Shown here: in pieces, positions 34,801 to 49,800 of the stretch
How the letters are laid out: the number at the start of each line of letters is the position of its first letter
Numbering within the stretch: the stretch's first letter is position 1
Assembly: GCA_026261815.1 (NCBI GenBank)
Contig: JAMPIT010000856.1
Coordinates: 14,228,001 to 14,292,000, forward strand
Length of the DNA: 64,000 bases
Direction: 5' to 3'
DNA from: Monarcha castaneiventris obscurior
Taxonomy: Eukaryota > Chordata > Aves > Passeriformes > Monarchidae
Notes under the pieces: generated by a model
Told to the model about the DNA's origin: nothing
What the model saw: only the letters and a program-made list of their open reading frames with translations
Databases searched by the model: none
Program-made: the position numbers and the translations under genes

Positions 34801-37800
34801 AAAAACCATAAACCAAAATAATAAAAGGATTTAAGGGAAGGTACAATGTTGCAAAGGAATCAGATGCAGCTAATGCTCACCTGTGACTCAATACAGAAAA
34901 TAGATTAACCTTCCCAATCACAGCAGGACTCTGCCTGGATCTGCAGCCAGACACAGTCTAATCTCTCCTAGATGGAGGATTATAGAAGAGACAACCCAAA
35001 TTCTGAATGCCCAGAAGTGCCATGTATTTTATTATACATGAAATCCCTTGCAAGACAGCCCATTTTCTGTGCTGCAATGGTACCATGCACGCCTGTCAAG
35101 CAAGAACTTCAGAGTGTTTAAGAGGATAAAACCAGAGGTGAGATCAAAGTTCACTTTATACACACCTGATTAAAATATTTCAGATTTATTTTTCCACAGA
35201 CCAATAATCTGAGCAGGGAGTGGGAGAACTGCAAATATATCCCCATTTATTAAGGAAATGTAGATAAACTGTGGCTTACATGAATCAGCTGGACTAGAAC
35301 AGGCTCCAGATTGCAAAACATTGACCTGGCTTCGACATAGAAACTCAGCTGTTGTTCAAAGTCACGGCCAAATGAAACCTGTAAAAAACAAAAGGTCCCT
35401 AGACTTTACAGCTGCAGGCCTTAAATAAAGGGAACACTGCATGCAGGTAAACCACAGATATTCCAAAGTCAAAATCCCCATATATTGCTAAGGAGAAAAC
35501 CCCCCAGTAACAACAAACAGCAGCCAGAGAATCTCTGTTCTTCTGTCTGCAATACTTGAGCTTCAGGGAAACATGAAAGTTTTACTGGTTTGCTTTTTTT
35601 GTCTACACTCCACATGATGTTCTGCTTTACACATAAAGTATTTTTCAAGACAACAAAATTTAAATCCTAGGTTTGTGTTTTCAAACCTAGCAGAACTCTT
35701 GATTCTTTACGGGAGAGACAAAGGCTTGGTTTTGATCATACTTACAAAGCAAGACAAAAAACCCCAGAAAACAGAAATAGATCTGTGAATCTGTATTCAG
35801 ATTCCTCTAATTTCTAGTTGATAAAGGGCCTCCAACAGAAAATAATATTTTTCCTAATTAGAAAAACCTGTAAGAAAAGCAGGTTTTCCTTGAGTTTGGT
35901 TAATAAATTCATGCTTACATAGTATGGCAAAAGCCTGTAACCTTGCATTCTGGCAGGAAAGAAGTCATAAAACAACCTTTGTGTGAGAACAACCTTCTTC
36001 CAACCCTGTAGATTTAAAAAAACCCGAGTGCTGTCAGCTGGAGTGTCTCAGCTGTCAATTAAAGGCAGAGCATGAGGAACAGTCTCCAGGCAGTCTATGT
36101 GTATGTAATTTTTTTTTCTAATAGAAGTAAAGGTTGCATTATTTATTATTTCTCAAGTCATATGCAAAAGAAATTTTTACAAAATTAGAATAAAATTTAC
36201 ATTTAATCCATACAGTGAAAGATCAAAGAAACTGCACCAGAAAACAAAGGATTGCTTCTCACATTACAGACAACTGTCTTTGCTTTTCCTCTATTTGTAC
36301 AACTGCTGATTCTTGAGCCCTAGTCTCAAGAAAACTTGCCTAAAAATATACATTTTTCCACAAAAAAGACTGACTGTAAGGATGACTGTTACAATTGCTT
36401 TTCCCTCCACATCTTAATGTGTTCTGGTTTAAATTCATAACTAGTCATTTTGCTGCTCCCCCTAAACCAAGACCATCAAGACACATCAAATTTTATTCAA
36501 TGCACGAAATCCTCCTAAAGGAAATTGTACTGTACTACACTGCATGTAAAGCTTAATAAAGTAAAACAATACTAGAATAATAATTAGCAAATTAATATAG
36601 CTGAAGAAAAAGCAACCATCTAGAGTAAATCCATAGAACTGCAACAAAGAACAAAGAGGACAAGTAGATACAGAGCCTGTCAATTCTATGTGAAAGAAAA
36701 AACAAGCATTGAGAGTTAGAGAATACAAAAAGCTTGAGAAAGTCTCCCTAAAACAACCTGACATCTCAAAAACAACAGAGATAACAAAAGATTTATTGGA
36801 ATAAGCATGAGAGGTGGGTTAAAAATTAATTTCAAGACAAAACACCTGGGGTTCTCCTGGGACTACTAATTTAATGACATGAATGGTCTTATTTCTAAAT
36901 TAAGATAAACAGAGATTAGAATAACAATAAAGTTACACTTATTTTGTATTTTTGAAAGCTGGTGTTGGTTCCATTTAGAGCTGGGTAGTGGAACTTCATT
37001 CACACAAACCAGCAACCTCTCTGATGCTTCAATTGCTGTTTAACTTTTAAATACATGCTCTGTTTTACAGGAGATTCACAAAACTAGCAGAAAATACAGT
37101 TAAAAAACCAACACATGCACTTTAAACTTTCATTTTGCCCCACAGCAGCTTCAGCACTGGGTGACCTTTCTTTGAACACACACTTACTTCACTAAAATGC
37201 ACTGCCTGGGGTTTGCAGTGGTCTTAAGCAAGTCAGAGACTGCTCTCTGATTCAGCCACACAGGCACCTGCTCCTCATGGGATCTCACAAAAATCCAAGC
37301 TCTAAGGTGCACCCAACAGTTGTAAACAATTGTCACTCACCATTTTTATGAATCCATTTATCAGAGCTGCTAATGTTCTTTTCTCATCCTCAAGTGTTAG
37401 TGCACTAGGAAAAAAAGTTACTTGGTGAATTTTAGAATATTATTTATTTATCTATAAAGGTTCAAATGATACATAATATTTTATGAATTTTTCTGTATAA
37501 AACTAGTTTTAATATGAGTATCACCAAGTCAGCCATGAACCAAACTAAATTACAGATTTTAAAAAAAAGTAGACATTGCTGAGTGTCTTTAGATTCTATG
37601 AAAACTTAAGACTTTGGCAGGTGGAGAAAGAAGCTACACTAATGTTTTTTACTATAGCAAACAAACAGCTTCAGTCTTGTGTTGCAACATGGGAACTTGA
37701 GTAAGAACTAAGTGTAAAAACCTAAAGAAAATAAGCTTTTAAAATACCCTTTAAACAGTATACAGAGTATAATATTAGTTTATTGTTTAGTTTGGGGTTT

Positions 37801-40800
37801 GGTTTGTTTTGTTTAGGGCTTTTTGTTTTAACTAACCTTGCCTCAGGATTTAAAAAATAACTAACTTCACCTTGCTACAGTGCTGGTTTTCTTTACCTTT
37901 TAGTAAGAACTGAACTAAACTGATATGTAAAAAGGAGTTTCTTTTCAAAACTATCACAGGTACCTATTCAACACCAAGAGTCCAAAATCTGATTTGAAAC
38001 AAATTTACATCACATAAAAATCCAGTCAGTCAAACCTGTTTCACTGAAAATGGATGAACAAGAAGTTAAATTACCATTAACTGATACAATTTAATCCCCT
38101 TATTATTATATCCTTGGCTCCAGCTTTGACCTTTAGTGTATCAGTTACCAATTTCCAACTCAGACACCAGATGGGGAGAGAACAATAGTTTTACTATATG
38201 AATTCAGTAAGGGACGAAAGAAAACCTCAGCACAATTAGCTCATTAGTGCATTGCCAATCAAAAGAGTCAACTGATGGGCTCTGAAAGGCTCAGAAGGCT
38301 TGTAATGAGATCTCCAGGTCAGTAATAGGTTTCCAGTTCAATTGTGAATCAGACCCCTACCAGTCTAAAGGCTGTTATCCTCCAACAGCTGTTACAGGGG
38401 TCAGCGAGCCCTACACAATGGGCTGGGAGTTTCCTGAACCAGGATGCAAAAACAGATGCAGGAGTTACTTAAAAATAACTGGAATTTAGGATGATTTACT
38501 AAGAGATGTACAACCACCTTAGCTCAAGGAACTGCTGGTTTAAGGGATTTTAAAGGTCCTAGTAAACTATCAAATTGTTTTGGCAAAGCGTCAGAGGAAG
38601 CACCAAATATGGATTGCTATAAACTGCTTTGGTTTTTTTAATAAGCTGTTTTAGGTACAATATATTGTTCTATTTAAAGGCTGAAGTGGCTTTTAGTGCA
38701 GCATACAGCCAAATAAGGTACTCTAACCCAAAACAAAGCACTCTAGCTGGTATAAATTGGAATGCATGCTAAATCTGACCTCTTTATTGACAATAAATCT
38801 TGCATTCATGGCCTATCAAGGATGAGAAAGTTTTAAGTTCCTTTTCAGCATCTGCCATACTAAGAGGCTGTGGGCTCAGAGTGGCAAAAGAAACTGTGCC
38901 CTTAAAATTCAACTCAAACCAGAAGAAACAAAAGAAGGTTTGTCCTCTTGACAGCTAAAATTTGCAGCATTGTGATCCTGCCTCTGTTTTCAATCAGACA
39001 CAGATTTTGGTGTGATTTCTGCAAGTCACCTACAAACCACAATGTTTTCCACACTGCACAACTGCTATTGGATCAGTGAGGGTGGAACAGGGCACAGGGG
39101 ATCCCAAACAACCTCAGCTCTCAAAGTCAGGGGCAAAACAGAAGAGGAGGAATTAGAGGAAAGATATAGATGGTTCAAGAGCTTCTCAGTTCTAGCTTCC
39201 CCTGCTCAAGTTCCTAGAGATTTTCCAGGTATCCTTTTAAAGATTTCACACCCCTGTAATGGCTGAAAATAGAGGCCCACAGAAAGTTATAACTGAGTAT
39301 GGCAATCTGTGCTTTAGTAGCTACTTAATCACTTGAGTCTCAGAAGTAGCTTAGTATTCACTATAACTCAAAGATTACATTGGTTTCACTCTCAAAATAT
39401 TCTGAAGACTGGATTGTGAAGTGTCTCTGCTTCACTAGAAAACTACAGAACCACTGCTACTTCCCTTTTAAAATTCTGCTTCAGTATTCAAAATACAGCA
39501 GTAATTAAAGGGCAAATGGTACGTGCTGCCACTTCACTGCACAGCTCTTCCCTCAGCACTAATTGGATTCATGTCTTAATCCACCTTGGAACAAATAGCC
39601 TCAGAAACATGAAACCACATCAGGCAGCCCAACTTTACATAAATGAGAGCTCTTAGCAGAAGTTGATCTTACTTCACAGAATCATGCATCGTCTTACAGA
39701 TATGCAGGAGAGCATTGAGTATAACAGGATCCTTTGTCGACTCCTGCTGATGCCTAGAAAGTGTTTTAGAAAAAGTGGTGAAAAATCCTGTCAAAACGGA
39801 AAACAATGACTAGAATAACAACCATTTAATGTGTAATTCCAATCACCAGCACTGTATGACACTGCACAAGTTTTAAATTCATTTGTGAACCAAGGGAACA
39901 CCAATGATCACATGGTTAATAGATGCACAGTTCCAACAAATGCCAGTCAAGAAATACTATCTTAATATACACAGCTGAACTGCCAAGCCACAGTCTGACT
40001 CCTTCATGGACAGGCATGTGATACACTGAGGCAATCTAAGAACATCAAAACAAAACAATCCTGGATTTACCAAGATATAATATAATTCCTCAGCTACTTA
40101 GGGACAGACAGGAAGGATCAGTGTCATGTTTAGGCACAGAGGCACATGTGCACTGCAGCTCCACTAAGATGATTAAGGGGCCACAGCATCCCTCATATGA
40201 GCAAAGCCAAGAGAGCTGGGCCTGTGTGCCCCAGGGGAGAGCAGGATTGGGAGGCTAAGCAGTGAATAGAAACACCTGAAGGGAAGGTGAAAATGAGAAA
40301 AATGTTTCAAGAAAACTGTTAATTATTTGAAAAGAAAAGGACTGCTTGACTTTCAGAGCAGTTGAATATATTTTCGTTTTCTGAGCTCAATTTCAGCTGT
40401 AGTAGTACTCCATTCTGTGCTGTCACAGCAACTGGAATGTAAAATAAATTTTATAAACCAAAAAAAGGCAACAAACAAAAAAAAAAAGCTAAGAGAACAA
40501 CTATTCTGTTAACCCACAGCAAGTCAGCATCAATATAATTACTTCAATTCAGCTTTCTTCGTGAACAGTCAAACAGTCCATCAATAAACAACAAAACTGA
40601 CACATTTTCCTTTTTCTTTCCCATAGCCTGGAAAACCTTCACAAACTAAACAGGCAATATACTGACTCCTCTCCCCTGGCCATCTTTCAATAAGTTCTTC
40701 AGAGCCTCCAGAGTGCATTTCACCTCAACAGTCCCCACTTACTTAATAAAAGATTCCATAATGCACTTGCAAACCTCCACTCTCACACTTTCCTTCTGGA

Positions 40801-43800
40801 ACATATCCAGAAATGGCAAGAATTTCTCCTGAAAGTACAAATACATAAGTAAAATTAGGTATGTTACTAACAACACACAAAACCAATAAATATTTTAGAT
40901 CATTTGTATAAGCATAGTTATTTAGGCTAAATTACTTTCATCTTTTTTGAAAAGAGTAATTAATCTCAAAGGATGAAGAAGTGGAACAAATGGAAGAGGA
41001 CTGCTGGCTGAAAGATGTATCAATTTATTGATTGCACAGATCCAGAAGGGAACACAAAATACAGAACTGTTTGAACCTAATGTTGCACTTTATTTTTAAA
41101 AGCAATTATATGCTTCAAACTCCTTAAAATCATGACAAATTCAGACAACTATGGAAAAAAAAGGTAAGATATTAAAAACAATTAAAGCAGTCTACACATC
41201 ATCAACAATTTCGCATGTATCCAGAGCAAGTTAAGAACGTCTAAGACATTTAAATTCCCTTCAAAGATAAGGGTCTAGGTTGTTAACATACTAAAATACT
41301 TAGTTTCTGTATCATCTCAAGAATATAGTGAGGGTAAGTTTTTCAGAATTATCCAAGCAATTTGTGAACAAGACTTGACTCCAAATCCACACCATCAGTC
41401 TTGAATTTTACACTTCAAATGCTTTCTGTACTTTGACACACACAGTGTACTTTGTTCCTATTTTCTACCTCATATGCAGTCTCTGACCTCTCTGAGCTCC
41501 ACTTTGTTTCAATGCCAAATGTAAGTGCTATGAGAGAGCATGTTAGGTATGTATCATAACACAGAAACAGCTATCAGTAATAACATTAACACACATACAA
41601 ATAAATGCTATTTTACCTTGCACTGATTGTCTCTTACACCACAGTAAAAAAACAAACTCAGAGAATTTAACAGCCTAATGAAAAAAGTACAGAAAACTGG
41701 AATTGGAATAATAAGTAGTTAAGTGGTAAGCAGCAGAAAGCTCACAAAATATTTCTGCACTTAGCTACTTGATAAAAAATCCTTCCATTCTGTGAACCTG
41801 TAAAGAATCTAAATATCCCAGTCAGGTAAATTCTCTTGCAGAAACAGTGCCAAACAGTTCTTCTTAAAAATTTATTAAACAGAGTATCACTTACCACTGA
41901 AAAAAGCACAGCGAAGTCATAGATATAGGTAATAACTTTCTGAATAATTGACTGCAGCTAAAGGGGAGAAAAAAGAAAAGTAAAAAAACCAGGGAAGTTA
42001 TTGTAATAGGAGTTAAATTAAGACTACCCACACCAGAGATTATTCTTCTCTAGTTATTCATAGAAAACTGTTTTGAAAGATGCTTCAAGCACTCATCAAT
42101 GTAATTTCTTTCCCCAAAGCAGGACAGACTATAGCTATGCTGTTCCTACACACTTTGCCAACATCCCCTTCAGAACCCATATTGAACAGAGGCTGACCAG
42201 CCTGCCCAGGCTTCATTTGCTCTTCACTTCCATAGTTAGGCACATTTTTTCAATTTAGAGTCTCCATGTCCTCCAGCTCTATGCACTAAAAAACTCAGCC
42301 AAATAAACAAATAAATAAAACCCAAACCAGTTTGCTAAACCTTCTTTTGTAGGCACTTTTTCTACCCTCCAAGTAACCACAAAAACCTTCTCAACTAATC
42401 CATATCTCATTTGGCTTTCAGTCTCAAGAACTGGACACAATCATTCACTGAAGCCTTAACAAAGCCAGGTAGAGATAGATTATTTCATGGTTTACTTCTG
42501 TTTAAATGATTGCTAATTCCCTTCAGCAAACACCACTGTTGATGTAAGAGTTAACTATTGCTACTTCTAAATACATAGATCATTCAGGCTTAGCATTTCT
42601 CAGAATTAAAAGATTCATGTGCATGGAAAAAAAGGAGGAATAAATCACAGCATTACAGAGTTCCAAGAGGCTTCCCAAATTATAGCTAATTTATATTTTA
42701 AAATAATTATTTTGTTATAATGTAGTGTTTAAGAATTAATTCCATTTAAGAAGATGCACATCAGATTTTTACAGATTTGGCAAAATAAGTTCTTTACCTG
42801 TGGGTAAGCATCTTCAAATGCTCGATCAGGAGTCATGTGTTTGATAACATCAGCCAGAACTGTATTGACCTCTCGCTTCTGTGGAGCAAAAAATAAGGTT
42901 ACAAAATAGAGGAATGAAACTGGCACATAAATCAAGTCACTAAACACCACTTGAGTAGGATAATTTACTTCCATTTGCCAAAGCATCAGCATTTTATGGA
43001 GCTCTAGTTAAGCCAGGAACTTTAGCCATAGCTCCAGTAAATCCTTACTTAAACTGGTCCATCTGCCATTAAAACAAAAAGGATAAGAAACATCCAGTGC
43101 TGTGAGGTGGTAAAGCTTCAAAGCTGCATCATTTGTCCTCATTCATCTTTCATGAAAGGAAACACAATTTTTCATTCCTACACACTTACATTGAATAGTT
43201 AAAGCCTTTCCATCTTTAATACCAAACTGCTTATACAGCCACTTAGTCTGTATCAGAAAAATTCAAAGGAAACAAAGTCATTTTCACCTACCGTAAAATG
43301 TCTGCAGGTATACTCCACCCACACTTCAGCACAGTTGATATAATCCTAGAAATACACGTCTTATGATTACCAACATTTGCAGGAGACTGTGAGAAATACA
43401 CTTGCAAAAATTACACTTAAAAGAATTAACTCCTGAGGTATGATTCATGCAGCACTAAAGATCTAGAACTCAAAAGCTACATTTGTGTAATAATGTTATG
43501 TAAAATTAAGTTATGCTTCAGCAGAGCTAAGAAAAGCAGGGATGATCTAAAGATATGACCAGCCATAACATTTTTTTTGCAGCTGTGTGTATTTAGAGAA
43601 GGTAAACAATGTCATGCTAAGCATATGCTTACTGAACAACTGGTTACAACTTTGCTCTAAACACAGACTCAGTAGTGAAACAGAATGGACAGTAACTCAC
43701 CTGTGGGTTCTTCAGCTTTGTTATCACCTTCCAGGCTTCATTTAATATTTGAAGGCGATCGTTTTCAGGAGGATCAGCCAATGCCAGGTTTAATCCCAGG

Positions 43801-46800
43801 GAGCGAAAGAGAAGGTGCTGAAAGTTAATGAGAAATGTTAAATTAAAAGCAGATAATGCATGTCCATCTGAGGCTGGTCTGGCAGGTACAGTGTGCAGAA
43901 AGATTTTCAGATCAAATCACTTGAATAATTTTATTCAAGTGAATATGCAAGTTATGTTGGCAACTAAGAGCATAAAGACCTCTGTCAAAGAAAAAGAATC
44001 GTTACAAATTACATAGAAAACGTTACCTTTGGGAATCCAGACTCATCACACTCTTTAATCATGCCAATGAAGTCCATTGATCTGGCAGCAATAAACTCTG
44101 CTCTGAACGCCGACATGACCGAATTCAGCAGCAAAGCACTGCAGTGAACACAGCACAGATCAATACAGCTCAACAGCAACTCAGACCTGGTACTCCCTGC
44201 ATTTACATTCATCTGAACTTCTCAGACTGACAACTCTCCAGCATCTATTACAAGTTTTACAAAAAGCAAGAGAGTAAGGAAGAAAAGACCTCACACAAAT
44301 CAACCTTGCTTTGATGAAGATTAATAATGCATAAGCAAAACAAGAAAACATTAAGCCACCAGATAAGGAAAAGGTAACCCAGTCTGTAGAATACTTCTTC
44401 CACACAGGTGTTTGTGAAAACACCATTTCAGCAGGAGTTTACTAGAAATATCAAGCAAACCAGGAGTAGCTGACATTTAGAAACTTCCTCTCTGTTCAAC
44501 TACAGTTCAGAAGAATACTTAGGGAGGGCAAATCCGTGTTGCAACATTTCTTAATTAATTATATTATATATGCATTATAAAAGCCACACTTCTAGCAGCT
44601 GCATTTTTAGGATTAAAATAAATCCAAAGTCATGGTCATGTAATAACTGGCAATAACATTTAGACATGTATGATTAACCATTCAGACAGGTATTTGTGTT
44701 CTATCAAACCCAAGTCACAGTGGAAGAGTGAACTCACTGCATCACTGTAACATCCAGTTTGCTCAGCCATGAGTTAGCTCAAGAAGCTGCCTCATAAAAC
44801 ACTGTGCCCTTCACCAGTCTGAAACAGACAGTTTGAACACAGGGCAGTTTACCTTGAGGGAAATTCTATGTGCTTAAAATAACCCAGCAGCTTCTGTGCT
44901 TCTGCCTGAGCCTCAGTGGTCCCATCACAGTTTGACTGGAATTTGCATTTTATCATTAGACAAGCACTTCCAGCTCACTAGGCCTGTGCTTTGCAATACA
45001 GAGAGCAGGCTGCCACTTTTCACTTCGATGGCTGCAAAGCAGCTCATGGAACATACTGAGTTATTGAAAGATTTATACACTGATGCCTCTTGCTCTGTAG
45101 TATTTTGACAGTCATGAGAAGACACAAAAACACTGAACTCCACTTTAAAAGAAGACTACTGTTTTAAACTGGATTACTCAACTTCCCAATAAAAAGGATG
45201 TGTCCCAAAAATATTTCTTTAAAAAAATCCCTCATTATACTCAACATTTTATCCTTCCTTCAAAGAGCAAATGGGAACAAACAGGAGGAACCTAGCCCAT
45301 CTTTACAGTGAAAAATGCTAAAAGTTGCTTTTAAAATAAGTTCCACAAAACGAATCAACACCTATACAAACCAATTTGTACATCAGAGGATGTGGATTAT
45401 TTTTATCTGTACTATACACTCTGATATAATACCATTTTTACAGCACATTTTTAAAATCATGCTTTCCCCACACTCCTCAGCTCAGTCACAGAATGCTGGC
45501 ACTCCTCAACATATTTCAGTTCCTCAGCTGCTGCAGAATTGGACTGTGCAAAGCACATCAGGAAAAAAATAGACAGTTGAAAACTTTTACAGATCTCAGC
45601 CAACCTACCCAATAAAATGAACAGAGAGGAGCCCATCAGCAGGCCAGACTGCAATCACAAAACCCAGTAAGCACACCCAACTTTCAGACCAGACCATTCT
45701 CCTGAACTACTCACTGAAGGTGATTACCCTGCACACAGACTTCTAGGAGACATTGGAGGTATCAATTTTAATGCTGAAAAAAGCAAATCCCTCAGTATTA
45801 CCAGCTTCCAAAGGCTGCCAGCTGCTTTACAACTTCCCTTTCTGAATGCATGTATGGCCTGACTGTAGCTAGTGGAGCACAGGGGAAAGGAAGGGGAGGA
45901 AAACCCAGAAAAATGAAGCAAAACCAGGAATCAGAGACATGGCTGATGGAGAACACATTACAAGTCCTAAACTTTGGATTTGGAGCCAGAATGCAGCAAC
46001 CAAGTCAAACTAATTATCTTTGGCTTGACAAGTAATCTACCATATTTTAGAATTCATCTCTGGAAAACAGATGTTCAATCACAATTCAGTAAGCTACTGG
46101 GAGAATTAAAGCTACACTATGCATCCAAACTGTTCCAAAAGAGGGAGACAGAACATTATTCCAGGGACTCACAGGTACTCATTACAGACTCCTGTCTTGC
46201 AACACTTACTTGTTCCCCAGTTTTTTGCATCTCTCCATCATCTCAGTAAGCAGAACCTGGAAAAATTACTTATTAAAATTAGTGAATAGAGACTTTGCAA
46301 ATATATTCCACTTTAATTGCTGTACTGAAATCTACTAAAAGATGTTTTAATTACCTCTCTAACACATTCCAATAGTCCTGTCTTATCCTATATTTACAGC
46401 ACAAGAAAACAATGGTGTAGCACAACATAAAACACATCCTCTGGAATAGGAACAGTGGCATTTCAATCAAAACCACCATTTTATGGAAGCCAAATCTGCA
46501 ACCCTTCATCCATGCCATTACTCCAGGCAATCACTATTTGCCAGCCAGGTCAGTTATCTCTGGCAGGAGAGGTGAAAATTCTGCCAGACTGCAAACCACA
46601 CTGACAGATTAAAACAGCCTGTTCACTACGTTAAGCTACAGGTTACTCAAATCATTTCTGTATCTGTATGACAGAAGAAACTGATGAATTCAGAAAATAA
46701 AGATTAAACTAGCTAATGAACAGAAATAAACAAACAGGAATACTGCCTATGAACTTGAAGTGGTCACACTTGAGTTTTGTGGAAGCAAAGATCCATCCTG

Positions 46801-49800
46801 TACAGAAGAGAACATCAGACAGTCCTATGTAGGCTCTTTACACTCAAGAACTGACTGAGGGGGGGATTTTACTAGGCAAAATCAACTCTTCACCACAACA
46901 CTTCCTTTACTATTGAGCATTACCACGTTCACTTACATCTGGGGCATGGTATGCAATGCACTGCAAAATCCAGTCTATAGCAGGAGAATACAGGGTCAGA
47001 TACAGAGGGATCTCCACACATTGCACCACCAGCTGGTTCTGAACTGTATCCCCGTGTATCTGTTGAAATAAGAGACAAAAATCATTGCTGTGAAAAGGCA
47101 TTTAATGGGAGATATGATAAACTGAGGAAAGTTTGTATATGAACAGAAACAACAACAGACACTATCACAAAGGTACAGATATTCTGAAGCCTTCCTTGCA
47201 AGCCAGGGGAAAAAGTATCAAGCTCCTAACACATATTATTCATGTCTGGAAACATGCTGAATAGAGCAGTTTCAACTTAGCAGAATGTATGTAAAATTTC
47301 CCATACTATATCTGGATACAGGAACACCCCTAAATCTAGATTTCAGAACTAAGATTTTTTAAAAGTATGTGGCAGTTTGATTAAGGAGTGTATTTATTTC
47401 ATTTTGCAAATAAAACACTTATTTGCTTACTTGTTTAAATGTTAGAAGAAAGTCAAAAAAATTTTTGTTCAGGCTTTCTTTGAGTTGTGGTGCCACTTCC
47501 ATCCCAACCTGTATTGAAAGAAAAAGATTTTATTGGCATCTATCAATTCTCCTTCAGTCTGAGACAAAAACACATTTGCTGAAGGAAGACACCCAAGTCA
47601 CACACATCAAATCAACCAACAGCACTGAATCACATGCTTTTGACTGATTATTTCCTTGCTTACTATTATAGTCATGTCCACTAACAGCTACCCTGAGGTA
47701 GTTAGAGCTGTGTTTAAATGATCCTAACATCAGCTCCAAGCATCTGTAAGCAGTGAGGAAATCAGTGCCTACTCTAGTGCACTGCAACAGCCCACATCAG
47801 CACATAAAATTAGTCTTACTTATTAAAAACACTTAAAGAGAGATTCCTCACTCTTAAAACAGAAGAGAAATTATTTTTGTGTGTTTGTTGAAAGGAAGAG
47901 AGGCTGCTGACTACTTGAGATAACAGCAGTAGTTGCAAGAAGCAGTGGCAGCACTGGCTGCAGTAAACCTTTGATACAGATCAGAGGAGGTAAATGACAG
48001 CCTACCCTGCAAAGGTATGCTCTGGCATAGACTGCAACCAGTGGATCTCCAATTCCTCTGATCATAGATGTTAACCGTGGGAGACATTCTGAAATCCCCC
48101 TGTTTGTATCAGAAATGAAAATGAGCTTCAACAGTCAGTAACAGAATTACATCACCTACAGATAACTTCAGTAGCTGCATGAGCATGAGTTATAGAAATA
48201 TCTATCAAAGAAAAAGGATACTAGCACAAAAATTCATTTCATAAGTAGAATTTAATGTGTACACTAACACATATACTATATTCAAATGGCAGTATTTGCT
48301 ATTCAGAGCCAGACAGATAAAAGCAAACAACTCCCCCTGTAGCTTGGAGAACAGCAGAGCTATGGAAAACTGTAACTCAGTGTAAGGAAAGCAGATGCTT
48401 AAAGCAGAACTGGCAGAAGTCCTTCCCTGTCTCATTTCCCCACAGGTCCTTTTTGACAGAGCTGTACTAGTGCCTGGATATGAGGCCCACTAATTCCAGT
48501 AAAAGAACTGCTTTTTAGGGATAATAAAGTTGTCACCAGAGTAGCAATTTGGCTTCCAATACTCATTTCAAAATGTAACTGAAGAAAATCAATTACAAGG
48601 GAAGGAACATTTCCTGCTCAGCAGCTGGCACTGTTTGGCAACATATTAAATTTACACCAAAGTTTTCAATAGATGGTGGTTCATTGCTCCTAAAATACTT
48701 CTCCAACTCTCTTTCCCAATCTAACATCAATATTTTCCTTTCCTTTTTCTATCCTTTTTCCCACACTCCTCATGTCATCAATCTTCCTTCCCCCTCCATC
48801 ATCAGAAACCACTGGTTTTCAATCTGCATTGGGACTTGTGACAGCTGATATCACAATTGTAAATATATTTGAAAACTGAGAGTACTACTGCATTTCAAAG
48901 TGTATCACAGCTCACCTTTACTTTTTTTCATGGTGTTTTCATTAAAAATTCCAAAACCTCTCTGTACTGCTTCTTCTCAGCTCTACTAAGACCCTACCCA
49001 CCATTAATCACAGAACTCTCCTGCTTAATTCCCTGAATTAGTTCCTGAGTCTGCCCATTCACTTCCTGTCCATATTTAACATTACTCTTACGTTTTGGAT
49101 AGGAACTTATTGCACTTCAGTATTGCTGCTTCCACATAACTGAATTGAAGCCAAGTTAAGGAACAAAACTAAGATTCAAACCATTGAAAAACCTGAAGCA
49201 AACATATACCAAATGCATATTGAACAAACTATTTTAAGGCCTTCTGTGATTAATGTCACTACACTTTGTTGATTTTTACAACTTATCTACAAGATTTTGT
49301 TTCAAAATTTTTCATCATCTCTACTTTGTCACTGCCAAACTGCCCAGAGCCAATAATTAAGCATTCAGTTTACTATGAAGCATGACTCAAAAGTACATTC
49401 AAAACATACAGCCTGAGACAAACAAAACAAAGCCAGTATAAACATCAGATCCTGTGGGGTTTATTGAAACAAACATGTTCACGTTTGGAAAAATCTACAA
49501 AAAACCTGCAGACACACTCTGGGGGTCTCATTTGACAAGGATACAATCTGGGAATGAGTTCTCTGATTGAAGCAATCTTGAAAAACCAGTTTAAGCAAGT
49601 TTCTTTAGCCGTATCGTTGACACTCTCTGGAGAAAAGTTATCTGGGAAAAAAACAACCCAGAAATAGTTACATCCTTTCTGGAAGCAAGTTACTTTTCAT
49701 TCTAGGTTTAAGACTGTATTCTCTTTCCATTCCTCAAGAAATTAGGTGCACAATAATAAACCAGGCAATAGATTTGCTTCTCAGCTCTCCTGAGCAGCAG

